64,000 nucleotides of DNA. Source: Burkholderia pyrrocinia (GTDB lineage: Bacteria > Pseudomonadota > Gammaproteobacteria > Burkholderiales > Burkholderiaceae). The notes below the pieces were generated by a model. The model ran no database searches. It saw nothing but the letters and a program-made list of their open reading frames with translations, and was not told where the DNA came from. This document shows positions 53,398 through 61,686 of this stretch, in pieces. Each line of letters begins with the position of its first letter. The first letter of the stretch is position 1. The stretch lies in the NCBI RefSeq assembly GCF_003330765.1, contig NZ_CP024903.1, positions 682,001-746,000 on the forward strand, given 5' to 3'. The position numbers and the translations under genes were made by a program.

Positions 53398-54507
53398 ATG
53401 ACCGCATTGCCGACGCCCGACACCGAACCGCTGCGCATGCGCGCCGAACCGCTGCACGCATTCGTCGCGGCACTCTGGGAACGGGCCGGCAGCAGCGAGC
53501 GCGAGGCGCGGCTCGTCGCCGATCACCTGGTCGGCGCGAATCTCGCGGGCCACGATTCGCACGGGATCGGGATGATCCCGAATTACGTCGCGTCATGGCG
53601 GGAAGGGCAGTTGCAGCTGAACGGGCACGCGTCGATCGTCCGCGACGGCGGCGCGGTGCTGACGATCGATGGCGGGCGCGGCTTCGGCCAGGTGATCGCG
53701 TTCGAGGCGATGGTCGAAGGGATCGAGCGCGCGCGGCGCATGGGCATCTGCGCGATCGGGCTGCGCGACGTGCATCACCTCGGCCGCATCGGGCACTGGG
53801 CCGAGCAGTGCGCGCGTTCGGGGCTCGTGTCGTTCCATTTCGTCAACGTGCCGGGCGACCTGCTGGTCGCGCCGCTGCACGGCACCGATCCGCGCTTCGG
53901 CACGAATCCGTTCTGCGCCGCGTATCCGCGTGCGGGCAGGCCGCCGCTGCTGCTCGATTTCGCGACGAGCGCGATCGCGTACGGCAAGACGCGCGTCGCG
54001 TACAACCAGGGCAAGCGCGTGCCGGCCGGGGCGCTGATCGACCATCGCGGCCAGCCGACCGACGATCCGGCCGTGATGCACGAGCAGCCGTTCGGCGCGT
54101 TGCTGCCGTTCGGGTTGCACAAGGGATATGCGCTGGCGGCGATGTGCGAGATCTTCGGCGGCGCGCTCGTCGGCGGGCATACGACGTACGGCGACACGCT
54201 GCAGAAGACGAGCGCGATCGTCAACGGGATGCTGTCGGTGCTGATCGATCCGAACGCGTTCGACGCGGCCGATGCCGAGCGCGAGGCCGATGCATTCGTC
54301 GCATGGGCGAAGGCGTCGCCGCAAGCGGGCGACGTGCCGGTGCAGGTGCCCGGCGAGCCGGAGGAGGCGAGCCGCGCCGCGCGCGGCGCCGGCGGCATTC
54401 CGGTCGACCGCGCGACGTGGCGGCAGATCCGCGAGAGCGCGGCGGCCGTCGGCTTCGACGACGTGGCGCTCGACGCGTGGACGCAGCGCTGTACCGGCGC
54501 TGCATGA
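53398..54507 (+). CDS. LDH2/malate-lactate-ureidoglycolate dehydrogenase family oxidoreductase
   Basis: A 369-residue NAD(P)-dependent dehydrogenase of the non-Rossmann LDH2 fold: LVGANLAGHDSHGIGMIPNY (His in DSHG), RDVHHLGRIGHWAEQ and LLDFATSAIAYGKTRVAYNQ. Members reduce 2-oxo acids such as pyruvate, 2,3-diketo-L-gulonate or pyrroline-2-carboxylate. The M20 gene upstream hints at amino acid or peptide utilisation. Exact substrate unknown. Confidence 0.9.
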   Translation: MTALPTPDTEPLRMRAEPLHAFVAALWERAGSSEREARLVADHLVGANLAGHDSHGIGMIPNYVASWREGQLQLNGHASIVRDGGAVLTIDGGRGFGQVIAFEAMVEGIERARRMGICAIGLRDVHHLGRIGHWAEQCARSGLVSFHFVNVPGDLLVAPLHGTDPRFGTNPFCAAYPRAGRPPLLLDFATSAIAYGKTRVAYNQGKRVPAGALIDHRGQPTDDPAVMHEQPFGALLPFGLHKGYALAAMCEIFGGALVGGHTTYGDTLQKTSAIVNGMLSVLIDPNAFDAADAEREADAFVAWAKASPQAGDVPVQVPGEPEEASRAARGAGGIPVDRATWRQIRESAAAVGFDDVALDAWTQRCTGAA

Positions 54508-54523
54508 CCGACAAGGGCGGCCG

Positions 54524-55105
54524 ATGAGCTGGCAGGCAGACAAGGCGCACGGCGAGGAGATCGCGTACCAGATAGCGAGCCTCGGCCATATCGAAGTCAC
54601 GCGGTTTTTCAGCGGCGCCGCGATGCGGCTCGACGGCGTGATGTTCGGCTTCCTCGCGCGCGGATCGCTGTTCCTGCGCGTTGACGACGTGAACCGTCCG
54701 GCGTTCGTCGCGGGGGGGATGGGGCCGTTCTCGTATTCGGGGCGCACGCGCACCGTCGCGCTCGAGGGCTACTACGAGACGCCGGCCGACGTGCTCGAGG
54801 ATGCGGGCGCGCTGTTCGACTGGTGTCGCGGCGCGTATCGTGCGGCGCTGCTGGCGGGGCCGCCGAAGCGCAAGGCGAGGGCGGCACCGAAGCCGAAACC
54901 GAAACCAGCACCGAAACCAGCACCGAAACCAGCACCGAAACCAGCACCGAAACCAGCACCGAAACCAGCACCGAAACCAGCACCGAAACCAGCACCGAAA
55001 CCAGCACCGGCAGCGAAGCCGGCATCTGCATCGGCATCGAAGCGAACCGCGAAATCGGCGTTGAAACCGGCGTCAAAACCGCCGGCGAAGCGCAAGCAAA
55101 CGTAG
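54524..55105 (+). CDS. TfoX N-terminal domain protein with a KPAP minisatellite tail
   Basis: A 193-residue protein. Residues 5-110 are a TfoX/Sxy N-terminal domain (FFSGAAMRLDGVMFGFLARG, FLRVDDVNRPAF, YYETPADVLED). The rest is a Lys/Pro/Ala tail, encoded mostly by a perfect 12-bp repeat giving KPAP units. A highly basic disordered tail suggests nucleic-acid or envelope contact. Start ATG at 54524 lies 17 bp after the previous stop, so co-transcription is likely. The full Sxy C-terminal domain is absent. Confidence 0.8.
   Translation: MSWQADKAHGEEIAYQIASLGHIEVTRFFSGAAMRLDGVMFGFLARGSLFLRVDDVNRPAFVAGGMGPFSYSGRTRTVALEGYYETPADVLEDAGALFDWCRGAYRAALLAGPPKRKARAAPKPKPKPAPKPAPKPAPKPAPKPAPKPAPKPAPKPAPKPAPAAKPASASASKRTAKSALKPASKPPAKRKQT
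54901..55008 (+). repeat. 12-bp tandem repeat, 9 perfect copies
   Basis: GAAACCAGCACC repeated nine times without error inside the TfoX-like gene, with degenerate units on either side. Each unit adds four residues in frame (KPAP), so copy-number change would alter tail length but not reading frame. Confidence 0.95.
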
Positions 55106-55429
55106 TGTCGATCACGCGAAGCGATGGCCTCGCGAATTTCGTTTTCCTTTCTTTCCGGCCCGCACGTTGCCGGGCGATTCGCGCGATGCGCGACGGTGGG
55201 CGCATGAGCGACCGGCGGCGCACACGCACGGTCGGGCGCACAAAAGCGTCAAGCTGTCGCACCGCACATCCTGCATGCTTCACAACGGCGGCCCCGGCGT
55301 TTATGATCGGCGCGGGTCACGCATGCGCCTGGCGCGACCCGCGCCGGCCTCGCCGCCGGCCCCCGCGAACGGCGCATCGAACGCCGAGCGGATGCTTCCC
55401 CCACTCATCATTCCAGACGGAGATAGCCG
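55106..55429. other. Intergenic region
   Basis: About 320 bp between the TfoX-like gene and the NnrU gene. A CCGGCCCGCACGTTGCCGGG stretch near 55157 could form a weak hairpin that ends the upstream transcript. No gene or clear regulatory site is seen. Confidence 0.4.
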
Positions 55430-56008
55430 ATGCTCGTCCTGATTCTCGGTTTAGCGATCTTCCTCGGTGTGCACTCGATCCGGATCGTCGCGGACGGCTG
55501 GCGGTCAGCGACGATCGACCGGCTCGGCGAAAACGGCTGGAAGGCGCGCTATGCGATCGCGTCGATCGTCGGCTTTGTGCTGATCGTGTGGGGCTACGGG
55601 CTCGCCCGCGCGGGCGCGACGTGGCTCTGGGTGCCGCCCGTCGGCGTGCGCCACCTGACCGGCATGCTGACCGCGATCGCGTTCGTGTTGATCGCCGCGT
55701 CCTACGTACCCGGCAACCGCATCAAGACGCTCGTCGGCCATCCGATGCTGGCCGGCGTGATGGCGTGGGCGATCGCGCACCTGCTCGCGAACGGCACGCT
55801 GCATGCGTTCGTGCTGTTCGGCGCGTTCTTCGTGTGGTCGCTCGTCGATTTCGTCGTGTCGCGCACCCGCGATCGTCGCGATGCCGTTCGCTATCCGGCC
55901 GGCAAGCTGTCGGGCGATGTCGCGACGATCGCGGCCGGGCTCGTCGCCTGGGCCGTGTTCACGCTGTTCCTGCACGGCTGGCTGATCGGCGTGCGGCCGT
56001 TCGGCTGA
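55430..56008 (+). CDS. NnrU family integral membrane protein
   Basis: A 192-residue protein with about six hydrophobic helices. Conserved NnrU features include ILGLAIFLGVHSIRI at the start, VPPVGVRHLTGML, GNRIKTLVGHPMLAG and a DFVVSR loop. NnrU was named for a role in denitrification, but most homologues occur without that pathway, as here. Function is best stated as unknown inner-membrane protein. Confidence 0.9.
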   Translation: MLVLILGLAIFLGVHSIRIVADGWRSATIDRLGENGWKARYAIASIVGFVLIVWGYGLARAGATWLWVPPVGVRHLTGMLTAIAFVLIAASYVPGNRIKTLVGHPMLAGVMAWAIAHLLANGTLHAFVLFGAFFVWSLVDFVVSRTRDRRDAVRYPAGKLSGDVATIAAGLVAWAVFTLFLHGWLIGVRPFG

Positions 56009-56050
56009 GCGGGCGACCGGCCGGCGCGCCGGTCCATCGCCCGCCGCCGG

Positions 56051-57430
56051 TCAGCGCAGTTTCGCGCCGGAGGCGTCGCCGAGCGAGGCCGGCTTGCGGC
56101 GCACGAAATACGACGCGAGGATCGTCAGCGTCGTCACTATCGTGAACCAGAACTGGAACTGCGAATCCGGGTTGAAGGCCTGCGACCCGAGCACGGCGAC
56201 CAGCGCCAGCAGCGCGATCCAGTTCGAATACGGATAGAACCACGCGCGGAACGCCGACGGATCGCGGGCCGCATGCTTCGTCTGCCGGCGCATCGCGAAG
56301 TGCGCGACGATGATGAAGCTCCACACGATCATGATGATCGCGCCGCTGCTTTTCGCGAGCATCAGGAACAGGTCGCCGCCGCTGACGAAGTGGATCGCCA
56401 GGATCGACACGCAGATCGCCAGGCACAGCAGCAGCGCGTTGAGCGGCACGCCTTTCGCGTTGGTGCGGCCGAACAGCGCGGGCGCATGGCCGCGCTGGCT
56501 GAGCGAGAACAGCATGCGCGAGTTCGAGAACAGGAACGAGTTCATCACCGACATGAACGACACGAACAGCACGATCTTCATCGCGACGGCGGCGCCGGTG
56601 AAGCCTGTCATGCTGAACAACGACACATACGGCGATTTCAGGTTGGCCTTGTCGGTCCACGGCATGCACAGGATCAGGATCGACACCGAGCCGACATAGA
56701 ACACCATCACGCGTACGATCACGCTCTTGATCGCCTTGATCACGTTCTTGCTCGGGTTTTCCGATTCCCCGGCGGCGACGGCCGCGATTTCGCTGCCGCC
56801 CAGCGAGAAGATCACCACCATGATGCCGGCCAGCACGGGCGTGATGCCGTTCGGCATGAAGCCGCCGTGGTCCGTCAGGTTCACAAGCCCGGGCGCGGGA
56901 ATGCGGGGCTGGAAGCCGAGCAGGATCGACACGCCGAGCGCCATGAACACGATGATCGTCGCGATCTTCGCGAACGACAGCCAGTATTCGGCTTCGCCGA
57001 ACGAGCGCACCGAGTACGCATTGCTCGCGATCAGCGTGACGAGCATGAACAGCGCGCCGGCCCACACCGGCAGCCACGGCAGGAAATCGTGGAGGATCGC
57101 GCCGAGCAGGATCGCTTCCACCGTGATCGTCATCATCGACTTGAACCAGTACAGCCAGCCGACCGCGTAGCCGGCCCATTCGCCGAGATACGCGCTGGCG
57201 TACGTGGAGAATGAGCCGCTGTCGGGATTGCGGGACGCCATTTCGCCCAGCATGAACATGACCAGCGTGACGATGACGCCGCCGAACAGATACGACAGGA
57301 TCGCCGCGGGGCCGGCCGTTGCGATGATCGCGCCGGAGCCGACGAACAGGCCCGCGCCGATCACGCCGCCGAGCGCGATCATCGTGATGTGCCGTTGCTT
57401 GAGGCTTTGCCTCAACGAGTTGTCCTGCAT
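56051..57430 (-). CDS. Amino acid permease (AAT family, GabP/ProY-like)
   Basis: A 459-residue APC-superfamily transporter with twelve predicted helices. The N-terminal LKQRHITMIALGGVIGAGLF is the family signature, and SGSFSTYASAYLGEWAGYAVG and FSLGGSEIAAVAAGESENP are conserved substrate-site regions. Closest in layout to GABA, proline or aromatic amino acid permeases. It is monocistronic on the minus strand; substrate unknown. Confidence 0.92.
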   Translation of the reverse strand: MQDNSLRQSLKQRHITMIALGGVIGAGLFVGSGAIIATAGPAAILSYLFGGVIVTLVMFMLGEMASRNPDSGSFSTYASAYLGEWAGYAVGWLYWFKSMMTITVEAILLGAILHDFLPWLPVWAGALFMLVTLIASNAYSVRSFGEAEYWLSFAKIATIIVFMALGVSILLGFQPRIPAPGLVNLTDHGGFMPNGITPVLAGIMVVIFSLGGSEIAAVAAGESENPSKNVIKAIKSVIVRVMVFYVGSVSILILCMPWTDKANLKSPYVSLFSMTGFTGAAVAMKIVLFVSFMSVMNSFLFSNSRMLFSLSQRGHAPALFGRTNAKGVPLNALLLCLAICVSILAIHFVSGGDLFLMLAKSSGAIIMIVWSFIIVAHFAMRRQTKHAARDPSAFRAWFYPYSNWIALLALVAVLGSQAFNPDSQFQFWFTIVTTLTILASYFVRRKPASLGDASGAKLR

Positions 57431-57723
57431 CTCCTACCTCTATTTATTGTTGGCTGGAATGGCATCGGGCGAGGGCGGCGGCAAGCATTCTGCCGCCGCA
57501 TGGGGCGCCGATGTCGAGGGAGCGTGTGTGACGCGATGTGCCGGGCCGCCGGTGGTGAGTCGGGGTAACGGCCGCGGAGTGCCGGTCGGTGCCCGCGAGA
57601 GGGCGATGACGATGGCAGCCCCAGATTGTGGGCGGACGCCGGCGCGACGGCAAACGAGATATGCGAAAGACGTCTTGCGGTTTGCTCATCAATTGCCGCG
57701 GCGGCGGCGGGGATGGGCGTGCG

Positions 57724-58461
57724 TCAGATCGGCTTGACGAACAACCCGACGGTCAGTATCGCGCCGATGCAGACGATCCCGATCCGCAGCACGCGTTCGT
57801 TCACGCGATGCAGCGCCCACGTGCCGAGCAGCCCGCCGACGATCGCGCCGCCGCCGAGCGCGAGCGCCGCGCTCCAGTGCAGGTGCGGCGACGTCAGGAA
57901 CAGCACGACGGCCGATGCGTTCATCACGCCCGCGAGCGCGTTCTTCGTCGACATCGCGTGACGCGGCGACAGGCCGGCCATCGTCAGCGTGGCCATCATC
58001 AGGAAGCCGAGCCCGCCGCCGAAATAGCCGCCGTAGATCGCGATCATGAACTGCGAGATCGCGGCGGGGACGGCGCCGAGGTGGGCCGTGCCTTCGCGCG
58101 GCTTGCGGAAAAAGCTGCCCCACGCGAACACGATCGTCGCGAACAGCACGAGCCACGGCACGAGGTGCGAGAAGATCGACGACGGCGTTTTCAGCAACAG
58201 CAGCCCGCCGAGCGCGCCACCGACGATGCTGATCGCGAACAGCGCGCGAAACGACAGCTTGCCCGCGCCGCGCACCATGTGGCGGCTCGCCCACCCCGTC
58301 GTGACCTGCGCGGGAAACAGCGCGACCGTCGATGTGATGTTCGCCGCGAGCGGCGACATGCCCGACACGATCAGCGCGGGCAGCGTGACGAACGAGCCGC
58401 CGCCTGCGAGGGTGTTCTGCAGGCCGGCCCAGAGACCGGCGAGGATGACGAGAGCGAGCAT
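57724..58461 (-). CDS. TauE/SafE family sulfite/anion exporter
   Basis: A 245-residue membrane protein with eight helices in two TauE repeats; the first has GLQNTLAGGGSFVTLPAL and the second FGGGLGFLMMATL. This family exports sulfite, sulfoacetate or related anions, but many members lack assigned substrates. It is a single gene; the spacer to the upstream permease gene is about 290 bp. Confidence 0.9.
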   Translation of the reverse strand: MLALVILAGLWAGLQNTLAGGGSFVTLPALIVSGMSPLAANITSTVALFPAQVTTGWASRHMVRGAGKLSFRALFAISIVGGALGGLLLLKTPSSIFSHLVPWLVLFATIVFAWGSFFRKPREGTAHLGAVPAAISQFMIAIYGGYFGGGLGFLMMATLTMAGLSPRHAMSTKNALAGVMNASAVVLFLTSPHLHWSAALALGGGAIVGGLLGTWALHRVNERVLRIGIVCIGAILTVGLFVKPI

Positions 58462-58587
58462 CGGTGCGCAACGGGAGAGGTGGCGGGGGCCGCTTGCCGG
58501 ACGCGGGCAGGCACGGTGGACGCACGATGGTAATGCAGGATCGCGGCCTCCGGAAGCCGGTGCGGGTGCGCAGTCTTGCGTGCGACG

Positions 58588-59163
58588 TCACGCGTCCGGC
58601 CGCGTGCCGGCTTCCGACGCGGCGCCGCCTTCGACGTCCGGATAGACGATCGTGCCGTCGGGCCGGATGACCGCGCCGGCCGTGAGGTGCGCGGGTTCCA
58701 CGCGGTTGCGGCCCATGATGTGCAGCACCGTTTCGCCGCGCGCGATCAGGTAGTCGGACACGATGCGCCGGTGACAGCGCCACCACACGGCTTCCGAACA
58801 CATGATCGCGCAGCGTTGCTCATGCCCCTGCCCGATCAGCTGGTCGAGGCCCGCATGAAACGCCGGCGACAGTGCGTAATCGGCATAGCGGTGAAAGCTG
58901 CGGTTCGTCCAGAAGTCGTTGACGTCGTCGGGCACGTCGCGCGACTTGCCGCGCAGGCCGCCGAGTTCGGCGATGTGTTCGTACGCGATGTCGGCCACGG
59001 CCAGCGCGTCCGGCAGCGTCGCTTCGTTGAATTGCGGATGGGTGCGCGAGCGCGTCATCTTCCGGATATCCGCGAGCAATGCGATATCGACCGCGTCGAG
59101 CATCTCGACGAATTCGTCGAGCGTGCGGTTCGAATGGCCGATCGTGTAGAACGGGAGCGTCAT
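58588..59163 (-). CDS. DUF488 family protein
   Basis: A 191-residue protein with the DUF488 hallmarks: YTIGHSNRTLDEFVEMLD, LADIRKMTRSRTHPQF, and CSEAVWWRCHRRIVSDYL with two conserved cysteines. The family is widespread and uncharacterised; conserved Asp, Arg and Cys suggest an enzyme. Its start overlaps the stop of the DUF2945 gene by 4 bp (ATGA), so the two are translationally coupled. Confidence 0.88.
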   Translation of the reverse strand: MTLPFYTIGHSNRTLDEFVEMLDAVDIALLADIRKMTRSRTHPQFNEATLPDALAVADIAYEHIAELGGLRGKSRDVPDDVNDFWTNRSFHRYADYALSPAFHAGLDQLIGQGHEQRCAIMCSEAVWWRCHRRIVSDYLIARGETVLHIMGRNRVEPAHLTAGAVIRPDGTIVYPDVEGGAASEAGTRPDA

Positions 59164-59387
59164 GCGTCGGCCTTGCCCGCCATGCGTTCGAGCACGCGGC
59201 CGCGATGCGCGGCGATGTGATCGGTCCGGTCGCTCTTGATCTCGTATTGCGGATCGTCGGGCGACGCGCGATGACGGTGGCCCTTGTAGTCGAAGTCCGC
59301 GGTGTGGATCGCGATGATCGTGCCGGTCACGTAGCCGGCCTCGGAATTCCACCGGACGTGGTCGCCCAGTTTGAATTGCGTCGTCAT
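59160..59387 (-). CDS. DUF2945 (HVA1/TUDOR-like) small protein
   Basis: A 75-residue protein with the DUF2945 pattern FKLGDHVRWNSEAGYVTGTI and PQYEIKSDRTDHIAAHRG. The fold is a small SH3/TUDOR-like barrel with no known activity. It is the first gene of a two-gene unit with DUF488, the stop and start overlapping. Confidence 0.87.
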   Translation of the reverse strand: MTTQFKLGDHVRWNSEAGYVTGTIIAIHTADFDYKGHRHRASPDDPQYEIKSDRTDHIAAHRGRVLERMAGKADA

Positions 59388-59670
59388 GCCGGGACCTCCT
59401 GGCGTCGATGCGCGGTTCGTCGGTCCTTGCGGCGCGCGTTGGCGTGCCGTGAGGAATTGCCTGCATGGGCCCATTATCGGCCGCGACCGCGCGCGGAAAA
59501 AGGTACAGACGGCAGGGCGGCGCTGTGCTGCATACGCAATCGGCGTGCCGGCGCGCGGCGATCCTTTCATTTTTCCGACGATTTGGGTGTTTATTTACCC
59601 GCTTGCCCGCGTGAAATTGTCGTGCTAATTTTTCATGAAATTTCTCGACGTAATTTTCACGGGAGTCCGC

Positions 59671-60960
59671 ATGTTCGTGCAGTCCGACCGTCACGTTGCA
59701 AGTTACTACGCCGGCACCTACCCGACGCCGATCCCGCATCGTCCGGCACTGGACGAGCGCATCGACGCCGACGTGCTCGTCGTCGGCGCGGGTTTCAGCG
59801 GGCTGCATACGGCGTTGCGCCTCGCGCTCGCCGGCAAGCGCGTCGTCGTGCTCGAAGCGAGCCGCGTCGCGTGGGCCGCGTCGGGCCGCAACGGCGGGCA
59901 GGCGCTGCTCGGCTGGTCGTGCGACATGCAGCCGCTCGAGGATTCGCTCGGCCGCGACGGCGCGCGCCTGCTGTGGGACAGCATGCGGTGGGCCGCGGCC
60001 GAGGTGCGCGAACTGCCGGAGCGGCACGGTTTCGACATCGACTACCGGCCCGGCAGCTTGTGGGCGGCCGTGCGGCCGCGCCGCGTCGCGATGCTCGAGC
60101 AGGCGCGCGACGAGGCGGCCGAGCGCTGGGGCTACGACCGGCTGCGCGTGATCGGGCAAGCCGACATGCCCGAATGGATCGGCGGCACGCGCTATCTCGC
60201 GGCGCTTCACGATCCCGAGGCCGGCCATCTGAATCCGCTGAAGCTCGCGCTCGGCCTCGCACAGACGATCGAGCGCGCGGGCGGCCGCATCTTCGAACAG
60301 AGCCGCGTGCTCGACTGTCGCGAGACGGCCGGCGGCCACATCGCCCGCACGGCGCGCGGCGAAGTGCGCGCGGACGTGCTCGTGCTGGCATGCAACGCGT
60401 ATGTCGACCGGCTCGATCGCGACCTGGCGCGCCGGCTGCTGCCGGTCGGCACGTACCAGGTCGCGACTGCGCCGCTCGCGCCTGACGTCGCCCGTGCGCT
60501 GTTGCCGCAGAACAGTTGCGTGATCGACAACCAGTTCGTACCCGACTACTTCCGCCTGAGCCCCGACAACCGGCTGCTGTTCGGCGGCGGGTGCACGTAT
60601 CTCGGCGGCATTCCGGCCGATATCGCGGCGGCGACGCGCCCGCACCTCGAACGCGTGTTCCCGCAACTGGCCGGCGTGCCGCTCGATTACGCGTGGGGCG
60701 GCCACATCGACATCAGCATGCGTCGCACGCCGGACATCGGCCGCCACGGGCAGCGTTTCTGGCTGCAGGGCTTCTCGGGGCACGGCGTGCTGCCGACACT
60801 TGCCGGTGCGCGCGCGGTTGCCGACGCCGTGCTCGGCGACGAGCGCCTGCTCGCGCAGTATCAGCGCATCCGCAACCCGCGCTTCCCCGGTGGCGACCGG
60901 CTCGCCGCGCCGCTGGAAGCGGTCGGCAAGGCCTGGTACCGTCTGCGCGATACCGTCTGA
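59671..60960 (+). CDS. FAD-dependent amine oxidase (gamma-glutamylputrescine oxidase-like)
   Basis: A 429-residue DAO-family flavoprotein. The FAD motif VLVVGAGFSGLHTALRLALA, the RNGGQALLGW segment (flavin contact) and the C-terminal GFSGHGVLPTLAGARAVADA are those of PuuB/OrdL-type oxidases. With an XRE-cupin regulator and a glutamine synthetase-like ligase downstream, oxidation of gamma-glutamyl-putrescine is the best guess. ATG at 59671 is preferred over one 36 bp upstream because GGGAG lies 9 nt before it. Confidence 0.88.
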   Translation: MFVQSDRHVASYYAGTYPTPIPHRPALDERIDADVLVVGAGFSGLHTALRLALAGKRVVVLEASRVAWAASGRNGGQALLGWSCDMQPLEDSLGRDGARLLWDSMRWAAAEVRELPERHGFDIDYRPGSLWAAVRPRRVAMLEQARDEAAERWGYDRLRVIGQADMPEWIGGTRYLAALHDPEAGHLNPLKLALGLAQTIERAGGRIFEQSRVLDCRETAGGHIARTARGEVRADVLVLACNAYVDRLDRDLARRLLPVGTYQVATAPLAPDVARALLPQNSCVIDNQFVPDYFRLSPDNRLLFGGGCTYLGGIPADIAAATRPHLERVFPQLAGVPLDYAWGGHIDISMRRTPDIGRHGQRFWLQGFSGHGVLPTLAGARAVADAVLGDERLLAQYQRIRNPRFPGGDRLAAPLEAVGKAWYRLRDTV

Positions 60961-60977
60961 CCGTATCGGAACCCACT

Positions 60978-61535
60978 ATGAACGAACAAGAAGAGATAGA
61001 AAGCCTGGCGATCCTGATCCGCGACCTGCGCAAGCATCGCAAGGTCACGCTCAACGATCTCGCCGAACGGATCGGCCGCTCGGTCGGCTTTCTGTCGCAG
61101 GTCGAGCGCGGGCTGTCGCGCCCGACGGTCGCGGATCTCACCGCGATCGGCGAGGCGCTCGGCGTGCCGACCACGTATTTCTACAGCCTGAGCAAGCCGC
61201 GCAGCGTGCCGTGGGTCACGCGGCCCGACGAGCGGCGCACCGTGTATTACGCGGCCGGCATTACGGACATCCTCGTATCGCCGAACATGCGCTCGCGCTT
61301 CTCGATCCTCGAAAGCCATCTCGCGCCCGGTGCGAGCAGCGGCGAGCGGCCCGTCGACGACAGCGACGAGCAGGGCGGTTTCGTGCTCGAAGGAGAACTG
61401 ACGATCTGGGTCGACGGCGACGATACGCCCGTCACGCTCGGGCCGAACGACGCGTTCCAGCTTCCCGCGCACAAGCGGTTCCGTTACGCCAACCTGACCG
61501 ACGCGCCGACGCGCGTGATCTGGGTATTCACCTGA
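60978..61535 (+). CDS. XRE-cupin transcriptional regulator (PuuR-like)
   Basis: A 185-residue regulator with an N-terminal XRE helix-turn-helix (TLNDLAERIGRSVGFLSQVE) and a C-terminal cupin (GGFVLEGELTIWVDGDDTPV). This is the PuuR/SutR-type layout that senses polyamines or sulfur amino acids through the cupin. It lies 17 bp after the oxidase and 151 bp before the ligase gene, so it probably regulates both. Confidence 0.9.
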   Translation: MNEQEEIESLAILIRDLRKHRKVTLNDLAERIGRSVGFLSQVERGLSRPTVADLTAIGEALGVPTTYFYSLSKPRSVPWVTRPDERRTVYYAAGITDILVSPNMRSRFSILESHLAPGASSGERPVDDSDEQGGFVLEGELTIWVDGDDTPVTLGPNDAFQLPAHKRFRYANLTDAPTRVIWVFT

Positions 61536-61686
61536 GTTGTCGGCGGGGCGCGCGGTATGGCAGGCCGCCGTGCCACCCAGCCTGTTTGCAGTACTGATCG
61601 ACATGATGCGTGCGACGTGACGCACGCGCGTGAATCCGGTTCGCCGCGCTGCGGCACCGTCATACAAGACATGGAAAGGATGAGAC

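Noticed and set aside
51538..53562. A long minus-strand frame opposite the M20 peptidase gene
   Set aside because: Arg-rich translation without motifs, opposite a gene with intact metal-binding residues.
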